In this document: positions 30,525-40,203 of the stretch, one piece after another
How positions within the stretch are numbered: position 1 is the first letter of the stretch
How the letters are laid out: each line of letters opens with the position of its first letter
Source: Flavobacterium sp.
Lineage (GTDB): Bacteria > Bacteroidota > Bacteroidia > Flavobacteriales > Flavobacteriaceae
Length of the DNA: 64,000 nucleotides
Assembly (NCBI GenBank): GCA_025351785.1
Contig: JANXVF010000011.1
Span: 1-64,000, forward strand
Reading direction: 5' to 3'
The notes under the pieces: model-generated
Database searches by the model: none
What the model was told of the DNA's origin: nothing
Seen by the model: the letters and a program-made list of their open reading frames with translations, nothing else
Program-made: the position numbers and the translations under genes

Positions 30525-31070
30525 ATGCCCGATTTTAAATCTGTAAAATCCTCTAGAATAACTATTTCCGAATTAATGTTGCCTTCTCACACTAATTTTT
30601 CTGGTAAAATTCATGGTGGATATATTTTATCATTATTAGATCAAATTGCATTTGCGTGTGCTTGTAAATTTTCGGGAAATTATTGTGTTACAGCAGCAGT
30701 TGATACTGTTGAATTTTTAAATCCGATAGAAGTAGGCGAACTTGTTATAATGAAAGCATCTGTTAATTACGTTGGAAACAGTTCAATTATAGTAGGAATT
30801 AGAGTAGAATCTGAAAATATTCAAACTGGAATAATTAATCATTGCAACTCGAGTTATTTTACAATGGTTGCCAAAGATAAGGAGGGAAAAAATGTAAAAG
30901 TTCCTGGTTTAATTTTATCAAATCTTGAGGACGTTAGGCGTTTTTATGATTGCATAAATCAGATAAATCTAAAAAAAGAAAAAAAACTTCATAAAGATAT
31001 TTTCGATCATAAGTCGGCTGATTCCTTACTAGGATTAAAAAATTATAATATTAAACTAGAATTTAATTAA
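30525..31070 (+). CDS. Acyl-CoA thioesterase (hotdog)
   Basis: MLPSHTNFSGKIHGGYILSLLDQIAFACACKFSG. Confidence 0.87.
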   Translation: MPDFKSVKSSRITISELMLPSHTNFSGKIHGGYILSLLDQIAFACACKFSGNYCVTAAVDTVEFLNPIEVGELVIMKASVNYVGNSSIIVGIRVESENIQTGIINHCNSSYFTMVAKDKEGKNVKVPGLILSNLEDVRRFYDCINQINLKKEKKLHKDIFDHKSADSLLGLKNYNIKLEFN

Positions 31071-31147
31071 TAATTTTTTTGTTAAAGTAATTATTTATAA
31101 CAAGTTGTGAAATTTTTTTTTACTTTTGAATAATATCTTTAAAATTT

Positions 31148-32272
31148 ATGAAAAAATATTACCTTCTTGGCATTTTATCAATTTTCATTACGTTAGTAAT
31201 AATTTCATGTTCAAAATCTGACAGCACACCAGAATACATTCCTGTCTCGCAAGTATCAGTAGATTTATCAACAGTTCCTTATCCTAAATTATCGGATTAC
31301 AAATTTTTTGATGGCGATTTAAAAAATTTAAAACCATCACTCGGAGTTTTACCATACGAGCCAGCCAGTAGTTTATTTTCTGATTATGCTCATAAAAAAC
31401 GATTTGTTTGGATGCCAAATGGTACAAAAGCAAATTTTGACGGAGATACAAATGTTTTAAACTTACCTGTTGGTGCTGCTTTAATTAAAAATTTTTATTA
31501 TGATAATGTGCAGCCATCAAATACAACTCGAATAGTTGAAACAAGAATTATGATTAGAAAAACTTCTGGGTGGATCTTTGCAGAATATGTTTGGAATGAT
31601 GCTCAAACTGAAGCCTATTTTGATTTGAATGGTAGCTATACTGATATTCAATGGAAAGATGAAAATAATGTTATTAAAAATGTTAATTATAGAATCCCAA
31701 ATGAAGTTCAATGTATAGTTTGTCATAAAGCAAAAGATATAGTAAATGGAGTTGAGGTAATAAATAATATTCCGATTGGTATTAAACCACAAAATTTAAA
31801 CACTAATTATAGTTACAGTTCGGGCTCAAAAAATCAATTATTAAAATGGATTGAAACAGGTTATTTAGAAAATAATTTTAGTTTACCAACGGCTCAAAAT
31901 TCAACTGTAAATTATAACGATACATCGAAGGATTTAGAAGTCAGAGCGAGATCATATATTGATATCAATTGCGCGCATTGTCACCAACTAAATCGTCATT
32001 GCGATTATAGACCTATGCGATTTGCTTTTTCAGAAACTGCAAGCAATCATGCTAACATGGGAGTTTGTGTGCCTACATCTGATATGCAGGATTTTCCCGC
32101 CGAATTAAGTTCGGTTGTAACACCGCAAAATATTAATCAATCCATGTTATTTTACAGGATTAACACAACAAACGAAAGCTACAGAATGCCTTTGCATGGT
32201 AGAACATTAATACATACTGAAGGTGTTTTATTAATTAAAGATTGGATAAACTCTTTACACGACTGCAACTAA
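31148..32272 (+). CDS. SO2930-family-like diheme c-type cytochrome lipoprotein
   Basis: Lipobox LVIISCSKS; CIVCHK and CAHCHQ heme motifs; LPYEPASSLFSDYAHKKRFVWMPNGTK. Confidence 0.85.
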   Translation: MKKYYLLGILSIFITLVIISCSKSDSTPEYIPVSQVSVDLSTVPYPKLSDYKFFDGDLKNLKPSLGVLPYEPASSLFSDYAHKKRFVWMPNGTKANFDGDTNVLNLPVGAALIKNFYYDNVQPSNTTRIVETRIMIRKTSGWIFAEYVWNDAQTEAYFDLNGSYTDIQWKDENNVIKNVNYRIPNEVQCIVCHKAKDIVNGVEVINNIPIGIKPQNLNTNYSYSSGSKNQLLKWIETGYLENNFSLPTAQNSTVNYNDTSKDLEVRARSYIDINCAHCHQLNRHCDYRPMRFAFSETASNHANMGVCVPTSDMQDFPAELSSVVTPQNINQSMLFYRINTTNESYRMPLHGRTLIHTEGVLLIKDWINSLHDCN

Positions 32273-32299
32273 CAAAACCAAACAAACAAAATTATAATT

Positions 32300-34735
32300 A
32301 TGAAAAAAATTACATTACTTCTTTTTTGCTTAATATTTCAAATATCTAAAGCTCAAAATAGCTGTGCTACAGCTTTGCCTATAACCACAGGAATTAGAAC
32401 AATTACAGTTATAGATGGTGCTAATACTGCCACAACTTGTTCAACAGCAACATTAGCTGAATGGTATGTTTACACACCAACTGCAAATCATAGTGTTACA
32501 GTTACTTCAGATATGCAAGTTAATATTTGTAAAGACACTAATTTTAATATATATACAGGTTCATGTACAAACTTAACGTGTTACAGTGGAGATGACGATT
32601 CTGGAATAATAGCTTGTAATAGCGGAAATACAAATTCATATCTATCAACAAAAACATTCGATGTGTTTGCTGGTACTACATATTATATTGCTTGGGATAA
32701 CCGATGGACTTCGACTGGTTTTGACTTTCAATTGATTGAATCTCCTTATGTGCCTACACCATGTTCTACTGCAACTCCTATTACTGCCGGTATTACAAAC
32801 GTACCATCAATAACAGGAACCAATATTTCAACCACTTGTTCAACTGCTAGTTTAGCAAATTGGTATTCGTATACTCCTACTCAAAATTATAATATTACTG
32901 TAACTTCTGATTTAATTAGTAATATTTGTAAAGACACAAACTTTAGTGTTTATACTGGTTCATGTGCCGCATTATCTTGTGTAGCAAGCGATGATAACTC
33001 AGGAATAATACCATGTAATTCTGGGAATACAAATTCAAATTTATCTTCACAAACTTTTACAGTAAACGCTGGAACTACATATTATATCGTATGGGATAAT
33101 AAATGGAGTACTGCTGGTTTTGATTTTCAACTAACACAAGCTCCAATTCCTCCACCGCCAGTTTCCTATATTTCTCAAAATGTAAGTAGCATTAATAGTA
33201 CTTATAATCTTTGTGTGGTTGATATGAATGGTGATCATAAAGATGATATCGCTGGAGTAAGTGCTAATAATTTAAGAATTAATTATCAAGGTACTGTTCC
33301 TAATGTGTTTTCGGTTTCAGATTTTCCTATAACTGGAACAAGTTTAATGCCAAATTGGAGTTTAGCAGCTGGTGATTATAATAAAGATGGTTTTAATGAT
33401 CTTATACTTGGCAATGGAAGTGGTGCAACTTTTTGGAAATCAAATAGTACAGGAACAGCTTACACGAGCTATACTCCGGGACAATATATTTTTTGTCAAC
33501 GTACAAATTTTGTAGATATTAATAATGATGGTAATTTAGATGCTTTTTCATGTCATGATGTGGCACCAAATTGTTATTATTTAAACGATGGTAATGCAAA
33601 TTTTACTTATTATCAATCAAATACTACTCCTGGTGCTGTAAATTTTGGAACAATCGGTGGAAATTATGCTACACTTTGGTTTGATTATGATAATGATGGA
33701 GACTCTGATGTGTTTATTTCAAAATGTTCAGGACCACCTTGTGAACTTCACCGAAATGATGGAAACGGAATTTTTACCGATATATCTGCAATAGCAACAA
33801 TAAATGTAACCCCTATTCAAACTTGGTCTTCTGGAATTGCAGATTTTGACAACGATGGAGATATGGATATTATTATTACTGCAAGTGCTGGTAGTCATAA
33901 ATTTTTTAGAAATAATTTAGACACAACCAATACAACCGAAGAAGCATTTTCTAATATTACAGCTGGATCAGGTTGGGATACAAATCCAACTACAAATATT
34001 GATAATATTGCTTACGATTTTGATAATGACGGATATGTTGATGTACTTGGCGGAGGAAATAAAATTATGTTTAATAACCATGGTACAAATACATTTACAC
34101 CTGTAGTATATTCTAGCGGTATAAGTGTGGGTGGTGTTGGAGATTTAAATAATGACGGATTTTTAGATTTATTAAACGGAACTACAATAAAATATGCAGT
34201 GCCAAATGGAAACAATTGGGTTAAAGTTGCTTTACAAGGAATACAAAGTAATGGTAACGGAATTGGAGCACGAGTTGAAATTTATGGTGCCTGGGGTAAA
34301 CAAATTAGAGACATAAGAAGCGGTGAAGGATTTAAATATATGAGTAGTTTAAATGCTCATTTTGGTATCGGGACTGCTACCGCAATTACTCAAATAATTG
34401 TTCGTTGGCCATCTGGTATAGTTGATACTTATAATAATCCTTCTATTAACCAAATGCTTATGGCAGTTGAAGGAGCTACATTGTCTGTTAATTCATTTAC
34501 AAACTCTGGTTTTGTAATGTATCCAAATCCCGCAAAAGATTTAATTAAAATAAAATCAGCAAACGAAATTGAATTTTTATCAGCAAAAATATTTGATTTA
34601 AACGGTCGATTGGTTGCAACCCCAAAAATAAATTCAAACACTATATCTGTTCAAGAATTGAGTATCGGTACTTATATTTTATTACTAAGTGATAATAACG
34701 GTAAAGATTATTCTCAAAAATTCTTAAAGGAATAA
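32300..34735 (+). CDS. Secreted FG-GAP/VCBS + ASPIC/UnbV (CRTAC1-like) protein with T9SS sorting domain and duplicated N-terminal domain
   Basis: FG-GAP-like DxDxDGxxD repeats (DYDNDGDSDVF, DFDNDGDMDII, DFDNDGYVDVL, DLNNDGFLDLL); GIGARVEIYGAWGKQIRDIRSGEGFKYMSSLNAHFGIG; C-terminal MYPNPAKDLIKI. Confidence 0.87.
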   Translation: MKKITLLLFCLIFQISKAQNSCATALPITTGIRTITVIDGANTATTCSTATLAEWYVYTPTANHSVTVTSDMQVNICKDTNFNIYTGSCTNLTCYSGDDDSGIIACNSGNTNSYLSTKTFDVFAGTTYYIAWDNRWTSTGFDFQLIESPYVPTPCSTATPITAGITNVPSITGTNISTTCSTASLANWYSYTPTQNYNITVTSDLISNICKDTNFSVYTGSCAALSCVASDDNSGIIPCNSGNTNSNLSSQTFTVNAGTTYYIVWDNKWSTAGFDFQLTQAPIPPPPVSYISQNVSSINSTYNLCVVDMNGDHKDDIAGVSANNLRINYQGTVPNVFSVSDFPITGTSLMPNWSLAAGDYNKDGFNDLILGNGSGATFWKSNSTGTAYTSYTPGQYIFCQRTNFVDINNDGNLDAFSCHDVAPNCYYLNDGNANFTYYQSNTTPGAVNFGTIGGNYATLWFDYDNDGDSDVFISKCSGPPCELHRNDGNGIFTDISAIATINVTPIQTWSSGIADFDNDGDMDIIITASAGSHKFFRNNLDTTNTTEEAFSNITAGSGWDTNPTTNIDNIAYDFDNDGYVDVLGGGNKIMFNNHGTNTFTPVVYSSGISVGGVGDLNNDGFLDLLNGTTIKYAVPNGNNWVKVALQGIQSNGNGIGARVEIYGAWGKQIRDIRSGEGFKYMSSLNAHFGIGTATAITQIIVRWPSGIVDTYNNPSINQMLMAVEGATLSVNSFTNSGFVMYPNPAKDLIKIKSANEIEFLSAKIFDLNGRLVATPKINSNTISVQELSIGTYILLLSDNNGKDYSQKFLKE

Positions 34736-34760
34736 CTCTAAAAACTATTTTTTTTTATAG

Positions 34761-34787
34761 AAACCCAGTAATTTACTGGGTTTTTTA
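34761..34787 (+). terminator. Intrinsic terminator after the FG-GAP gene
   Basis: AAACCCAGTA-ATT-TACTGGGTTT followed by a T-run. Confidence 0.87.
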
Positions 34788-34810
34788 TTAATCTAAAATA
34801 TTATTCATAT

Positions 34811-34825
34811 TTATTCTAAATAAAT
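34811..34825 (+). repeat. Direct repeat box copy 1 TTATTCTAAATAAAT
   Basis: Identical 15-mer recurs at 34872-34886; directly abuts the -33 TTTG. Confidence 0.8.
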
Positions 34826-34856
34826 TTTGTGGATTAAATGTTCATTATTATATTTG
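34826..34856 (+). promoter_or_regulatory. Bacteroidota sigma-ABfr-type promoter of the diheme peroxidase-TonB receptor unit
   Basis: TTTG (34826-34829) - 19 nt - TATATTTG (34849-34856). Confidence 0.8.
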
Positions 34857-34871
34857 CATTATTATTTTTAA

Positions 34872-34886
34872 TTATTCTAAATAAAT
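34872..34886 (+). repeat. Direct repeat box copy 2 TTATTCTAAATAAAT
   Basis: Identical to 34811-34825; between -7 and ATG 34891. Confidence 0.8.
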
Positions 34887-34890
34887 ACAG

Positions 34891-36021
34891 ATGACAACTA
34901 TAATGTATAAAATGAAATTTCATTACGCAGCCTTACTATGTATCATATTAATTTCTACATTATCTAGTTGTAGCGATCAATATACAGAAATAACAGATGA
35001 AAAATTAATACTAAAAGATTCAAAAATTACGCTAGGTGAAAAATTGTTTTTTGAAACAAAATTGTCTAATCCAGAAGGACAATCTTGTGCAAATTGTCAT
35101 GCACCACAAACTGGTTTTAGTGATCCTAATCATCAAATAGTTTCGAATGGTATAAACGGGAATTTATTTAGTAATCGAAATGCACCAAGTTTATCATACA
35201 ATGTTTTTTCCCCAGAACGATATTACAATTTAGTTGATCAAACATTTATTGGTGGATTATTTATTGATGGTAGATCACAAAACTTAGAGACCCAAGCAAT
35301 AAATCCGCTTTTAAATCCTGTAGAAATGAATAATTTGAATATTAATATGATAGTTCAAAAAATTAAATCACTATCCTATTATTCAGATTTTATAAAGATA
35401 TATGGTACAAATACATCAGATACCGAACTTTTAAATCAATTTACAAATGCTATTTCAAATTTTGAAAAATCAACAAAAGTAAATTCATTTACATCAAAGT
35501 TTGATTATTTTTCTAAACAATTAGTTTCATTTTCAAATGATGAACTTGCGGGTTTAGCATTATATAAAGGAAAAGCAAATTGTGCTGCTTGTCATCCATT
35601 AGATCCAGATGAAAATTCGGGGAAAGTTTTATTAACTGATTTTTCATATGATAATATTGGTGTACCAAAAAATCTAAACAATCCTTTTTACTCCATGCCA
35701 GCATCTATAAATCCTGATGGTGCTAATTATATTGATTATGGAATTGGAGCAATTGTAAATATGCCAGAACACAACGGAAAATTTAAAGTGCCTACACTAA
35801 GAAATATAGCTATTTCTGCTCCCTATTTTCACAACGGATTTTATAACACGTTAAGTCAAGTAATTCATTTTTACAATAAACGAAAGGTAGAAAATTTGGG
35901 ACAGCCCGAAATTCCCGAAACGGTAAATACCCAAGAACTCGGCGATTTAAAAATGACAATACAAGAAGAGCAACAACTAGAAAAATTTCTTTTAACACTG
36001 ACAGATCATTACCGTCAATAA
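34891..36021 (+). CDS. Cytochrome c peroxidase / MauG-like diheme lipoprotein
   Basis: Lipobox LSSCSDQ; CANCHAP and CAACHPL heme motifs; KFKVPTLRNIAISAPYFHNGFYNTLSQVIHFYNKR. Confidence 0.92.
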   Translation: MTTIMYKMKFHYAALLCIILISTLSSCSDQYTEITDEKLILKDSKITLGEKLFFETKLSNPEGQSCANCHAPQTGFSDPNHQIVSNGINGNLFSNRNAPSLSYNVFSPERYYNLVDQTFIGGLFIDGRSQNLETQAINPLLNPVEMNNLNINMIVQKIKSLSYYSDFIKIYGTNTSDTELLNQFTNAISNFEKSTKVNSFTSKFDYFSKQLVSFSNDELAGLALYKGKANCAACHPLDPDENSGKVLLTDFSYDNIGVPKNLNNPFYSMPASINPDGANYIDYGIGAIVNMPEHNGKFKVPTLRNIAISAPYFHNGFYNTLSQVIHFYNKRKVENLGQPEIPETVNTQELGDLKMTIQEEQQLEKFLLTLTDHYRQ

Positions 36022-36052
36022 TAATTATCACAAACAAAAATTACATATAAAT

Positions 36053-38227
36053 ATGATCCCTAAGAAAAATATAATTCAAAGTATAATTTTAATTACATCG
36101 TTATACAGCACTGCACAAATAAAAGACACAGTTCGGTTAAAACCAATTGACATAAAACCTTTTAAAACCGTAAATGGTATTGGACATTTGCCAGATTCAA
36201 AAAACGGAATTATTTATGCCGGAAAAAAAAGTGAAATCATTTTAGTGGATAGTTTAGATGCAAATAAAGCTATAAATAATACTAGACAAATTTTAGGAAG
36301 AATACCAGGATTAAATATTGTCGAGACCGAAAGTAGCGGGTTTACAGCCAATGGAATAGCCACTCGAGGATTAAACCCTACCCAAAGTATAGAAATGAAT
36401 ACGCGTCAAAATGGTTATAATGTAAGTGCTGATGTTTTCGGATATAACGAAGCCTATTATTTGCCTCCGATGGAAGCTGTAAACAGAATCGAGCTTGTGC
36501 GTGGCGCTTCATCTTTACAATTTGGTTCTCAATTTGGCGGGTTAGTAAACTATGTCATTAAAGAAATTCCAAAAAGCAAACCTTTCGAAATTTTAACATC
36601 ACAAACTTTAGGTAGTTTTGGATTATATAATTCGTTTAATTCTGTAGGTGGAAATTATAAAAAAATAAATTATTATGCTTTTGTGCAGCATCGATATATA
36701 AATGGTTATCGCCCCAATAGTGAACAAACACAATTATCTGGGTTTGCAAAAATTCAATACAATCACTCAGAAAAATTGAATTTTGGATTAGAATATTCCT
36801 TATTAAGAAATAAGTTACGAATGCCAGGTGGATTAACTGATAGTTTGTTTTATGCAAATCCAAGAGCTTCAACTAGATCTCGAAATTGGTTAGAAAGTCC
36901 GTGGAATATTATTTCAACCTTTGCAAATTTTACTCCTTCAAAAAATAGTACTTTAAGTGCAAAATCAACTTTTTTGTTTAGCAGTCGTTCTCTAGTTTGG
37001 CGTAATGAAGATGGAGGACCACAAGCAACCGACAATATTGACCCTATTACATCAAACTTTGTTGCGAGAGAAGTTGGTATAGAACGCATGAATAATTCAA
37101 CTACCGAGATTCGCTTTTCTCAAAATTATAAACTAAAAAATCAAGTATCTACTTTTGCAGCAGGTATTCGTCAAAGCTATGCCTGGTTTAAACGTTTAGG
37201 TGGTGGACAAGGGACAACTGCCAGCGATTTTGATTTGTCTATATCAGGCAATTGGGGTTATGATTTAAATTTCACTACTTCTAATATTGCTCCTTTTTTT
37301 GAAAATATTTTCAAATTAAATAAAAAATTAACGGTAACTCCAGGATTTAGATTTGAATATTTAAGAAGCACCATTAAAGGAAGCAAAGAAATTGATGGAG
37401 ATATACAAATTTCTAACGAAACAAAAACTAGAACTTTTCCTTTGTTTGGAATTGGATTAGAATTAAAACCAACTAAAAATACGAGTCTGTATGGCAACAT
37501 AAGTCAAGCATACAGACCCATAGATTACAGTCAACTAGAGCCTTTAGGAATAACTTCGCGAATAGATTCTAAATTAAAAGACTCAAATGGTTTTAATTCT
37601 GATTTTGGATATCGAGGCACTATTAAAAATTATTTAAACTTCGATTTTAGCTTGTTCTATTTGGCTTATAATAATCGAATTGGAACTGCACTTGCAGTAG
37701 ATGATACAACAGGAGATTTTTATACCATCAGAAAAAATATTGCAAATAGTATTCATAAAGGAATTGAAAGTTATTTAGAATTTAATTTTATCAAATATTT
37801 TAATCCAAAATCATCATATGGATTTAGTGTTTTCAACTCGTTCGGTTATGTAGATGCTCAATATACCACAGGTGAGTTCAAAGGAAATCGTGTTGAAGCT
37901 GCAACAAAAATAATTAATCGTTTGGGAGCTATTTTAAGTTCAAAAAATATTTCGACTACATTCCAATATAATTATACAGGCGATGCTTTTGGTGATGCAA
38001 CAAATACTGTTGCTAGCGAAAATCCTGTAGCAGGATTTATTCCTGCATATACAGTTTTAGATTGGAGTGCCACATACAAGTATGAAAATTATTCAATAAA
38101 ATTAGGTTGCAATAATATTTTAGATAAATCTTATTTTACTCGACGAACAGATGAATATCCTGGTCCTGGAATTATTCCTGCAATTGGAAGAAGTTTTTAT
38201 ATTGGATTCAGTGCATTTTTTAATTAA
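36053..38227 (+). CDS. TonB-dependent receptor (FecA-like)
   Basis: Plug domain GRIPGLNIVETESSGFTANGIATRGLNPTQS...VELVRGASSLQFGSQFGGLVNYV; C-terminal GCNNILDKSYFTRR...IPAIGRSFYIGFSAFFN. Confidence 0.93.
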   Translation: MIPKKNIIQSIILITSLYSTAQIKDTVRLKPIDIKPFKTVNGIGHLPDSKNGIIYAGKKSEIILVDSLDANKAINNTRQILGRIPGLNIVETESSGFTANGIATRGLNPTQSIEMNTRQNGYNVSADVFGYNEAYYLPPMEAVNRIELVRGASSLQFGSQFGGLVNYVIKEIPKSKPFEILTSQTLGSFGLYNSFNSVGGNYKKINYYAFVQHRYINGYRPNSEQTQLSGFAKIQYNHSEKLNFGLEYSLLRNKLRMPGGLTDSLFYANPRASTRSRNWLESPWNIISTFANFTPSKNSTLSAKSTFLFSSRSLVWRNEDGGPQATDNIDPITSNFVAREVGIERMNNSTTEIRFSQNYKLKNQVSTFAAGIRQSYAWFKRLGGGQGTTASDFDLSISGNWGYDLNFTTSNIAPFFENIFKLNKKLTVTPGFRFEYLRSTIKGSKEIDGDIQISNETKTRTFPLFGIGLELKPTKNTSLYGNISQAYRPIDYSQLEPLGITSRIDSKLKDSNGFNSDFGYRGTIKNYLNFDFSLFYLAYNNRIGTALAVDDTTGDFYTIRKNIANSIHKGIESYLEFNFIKYFNPKSSYGFSVFNSFGYVDAQYTTGEFKGNRVEAATKIINRLGAILSSKNISTTFQYNYTGDAFGDATNTVASENPVAGFIPAYTVLDWSATYKYENYSIKLGCNNILDKSYFTRRTDEYPGPGIIPAIGRSFYIGFSAFFN

Positions 38228-38252
38228 AAAAAAACCGTTCTATTATGAACGG
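38226..38252 (-). terminator. Intrinsic terminator of the FKBP-like lipoprotein gene
   Basis: Minus strand CCGTTC-ATAATA-GAACGG followed by a T-run. Confidence 0.75.
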
Positions 38253-38260
38253 GATATTTG

Positions 38261-39238
38261 TTAATGACAATTTTTATCTAAATGTTTTCGAAGCCTTGTT
38301 GTACTGGTATAATCTGTATTTCCACAATTAGGAATTCCTTTAGGTTCTGTTGTAGTTGGACTAAAAGGATAATGCAATCTGGTTGCAGTTACAGTGACAT
38401 CTGATGCTATTTTTAATGTTTCAGTTTTGGTCAAAAAATTATCACCATCGTCGTCAATATCATACATATTTGCATAACCGTCACCATCGGAATCATATTT
38501 TAAAGGGTTTTTTGTCCAATCAGTCAATGGGTTTATTCCAGATGTTGATCGTTCATCTTTAGATAAAATTCCATCGCCATCATGATCTCGATATTGTAAT
38601 TCATACAGCTTGAAGCTAAAAATAATTGGAGAATAAGATGGAATTATTCCTGCAATATTACTGTAGTAAGCTAATCCTGAAGGCAAAAACATAACTCCGG
38701 CTCCAAAATTATCAAAAGTTGTTGGGTTACTTCCCGTTGATGCTACATAAGTTCCAGTATGAAAATTTGGTAGAATATGACTCCAACCCGAAACAACATC
38801 TTGAATTTTAAACCAAACCGGCGTTTGAGCATTATCAAATTGATCATCTGCAAGAGTGATCCCTCTGTATGAAACATGAATTGAGTCTACTTGAGTTGGA
38901 CGTTTTTGCGTTCCCTCTCTAAATTTTATGAAATAAACTTTATAATTTATACTATCGGTTGCAGTATAACGCTGGTAAACCATCGTATCTTTTAAGATAA
39001 TATTAGTTTGATTTCTAATATTCATAGATGCAACAGTAGTTGTAGAAAAAGTAACATTGTAATTAGAATCAAAGTCAATATGATGCGTGTTTATATATTT
39101 GTCAATCGAATCTAAATCGGCTGCATATTGAACGTTGTAATCTCTTAACGGAACATATTCTGGATCTTTAGATTTTGAACATGAAGCCAAAAAAGAAATT
39201 GTAAAAAAAATAGAAAGTAATTTTAAAAAATTATTCAT
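38261..39238 (-). CDS. FKBP-type PPIase-like lipoprotein with Ca-binding-like DxDxDG repeats
   Basis: Lipobox FLASCSKSK; PPIase-like block (VSGWSHILPNFHTG...FGAGVMFLPSGLAYY); DHDGDGILSKDE, DSDGDGYANMYDIDDDGD. Confidence 0.75.
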   Translation of the reverse strand: MNNFLKLLSIFFTISFLASCSKSKDPEYVPLRDYNVQYAADLDSIDKYINTHHIDFDSNYNVTFSTTTVASMNIRNQTNIILKDTMVYQRYTATDSINYKVYFIKFREGTQKRPTQVDSIHVSYRGITLADDQFDNAQTPVWFKIQDVVSGWSHILPNFHTGTYVASTGSNPTTFDNFGAGVMFLPSGLAYYSNIAGIIPSYSPIIFSFKLYELQYRDHDGDGILSKDERSTSGINPLTDWTKNPLKYDSDGDGYANMYDIDDDGDNFLTKTETLKIASDVTVTATRLHYPFSPTTTEPKGIPNCGNTDYTSTTRLRKHLDKNCH

Positions 39239-39317
39239 TAAAGTGTAAATTTAAAGTGCGCAAGATACAATAATGATTTATTTTTGTAAATAAATTAACG
39301 TGATTTTAGATAAAATT

Positions 39318-39695
39318 ATGAGAGTAGATAAATATTTATGGTGCGTTCGCTATTACAAAACCCGAAATATGGTGACAGAAGCTTGCAAAAAAAATCATAT
39401 TACTGTAAATGGTCAGGTTGCTAAGGCATCAAAAGAGGTATTTGCAACTGATAAAATTACGTTTAGAAAAGATCAAATTACTCAAATCATAATTGTTTTA
39501 GATATTCCAGAAAGCCGTGTTGGTGCCAAATTAGTAGATATTTACAGGAAAAACGAAACGCCAGCCGAGTCTTTTGCTCATTTAGAAATGTTAAAACTAT
39601 CCAAAGAACATTATAGAAAATCTGGAACTGGCAGACCTACAAAAAAAGATAGAAGAGACTTAGACGAAATCGAAATCGGAGAAAACGACAATTAA
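39318..39695 (+). CDS. S4 RNA-binding domain protein (Hsp15/HslR-like)
   Basis: MRVDKYLWCVRYYKTRNMVTEACKKNHITVNGQVAKASKEV; start refined from 39300. Confidence 0.9.
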   Translation: MRVDKYLWCVRYYKTRNMVTEACKKNHITVNGQVAKASKEVFATDKITFRKDQITQIIIVLDIPESRVGAKLVDIYRKNETPAESFAHLEMLKLSKEHYRKSGTGRPTKKDRRDLDEIEIGENDN

Positions 39696-39705
39696 AATAA
39701 AAGAT

Positions 39706-40203
39706 ATGAGCAAAAATATAATTTTAAATCATGCTGAAATTGAACATAAAATAAAACGAATTGCTCTACAAATATTGGAAACATTTGTTAACGAGAATGA
39801 AATAGTTTTAGCTGGAATCTCGTCTAATGGATATACTTTTGCCAAAAAAATTGCTTCCGAAATATCAAAAATAGGCGATTTAAATATTATTTTATGTGAA
39901 GTATTTATAGATAAAATAAATCCACAATCGGAAATTAAAACCTCAATAGAAAAAAATATGTATCAAAACAAAGGAGTTGTTTTGGTTGATGATGTTTTAA
40001 ATTCGGGAACAACATTAATATATGGAGTTAAACATTTTTTAGAGGTACCGTTATCAAAATTAAAAACAGCAGTATTAGTCGACAGAAATCATAAAAAATA
40101 TCCTGTAAAAGTAGATTTTAAGGGAATTTCATTGTCAACTTCTTCTTTAGAACACGTCACGGTGATTTTTGAAAATAATAATAACATTGTTCTATTGCAT
40201 TAA
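39706..40203 (+). CDS. Phosphoribosyltransferase family protein (PyrR-like)
   Basis: GVVLVDDVLNSGTTLIYGV PRPP-binding motif; VLVDRNHKKYPVKVDFKG. Confidence 0.88.
   Translation: MSKNIILNHAEIEHKIKRIALQILETFVNENEIVLAGISSNGYTFAKKIASEISKIGDLNIILCEVFIDKINPQSEIKTSIEKNMYQNKGVVLVDDVLNSGTTLIYGVKHFLEVPLSKLKTAVLVDRNHKKYPVKVDFKGISLSTSSLEHVTVIFENNNNIVLLH

Noticed and set aside
32300-34735. FG-GAP protein as an MbnP homologue
   Set aside because: Size and domain make-up (FG-GAP, ASPIC/UnbV, T9SS tail) do not resemble MbnP; only the functional analogy is kept as a hypothesis.
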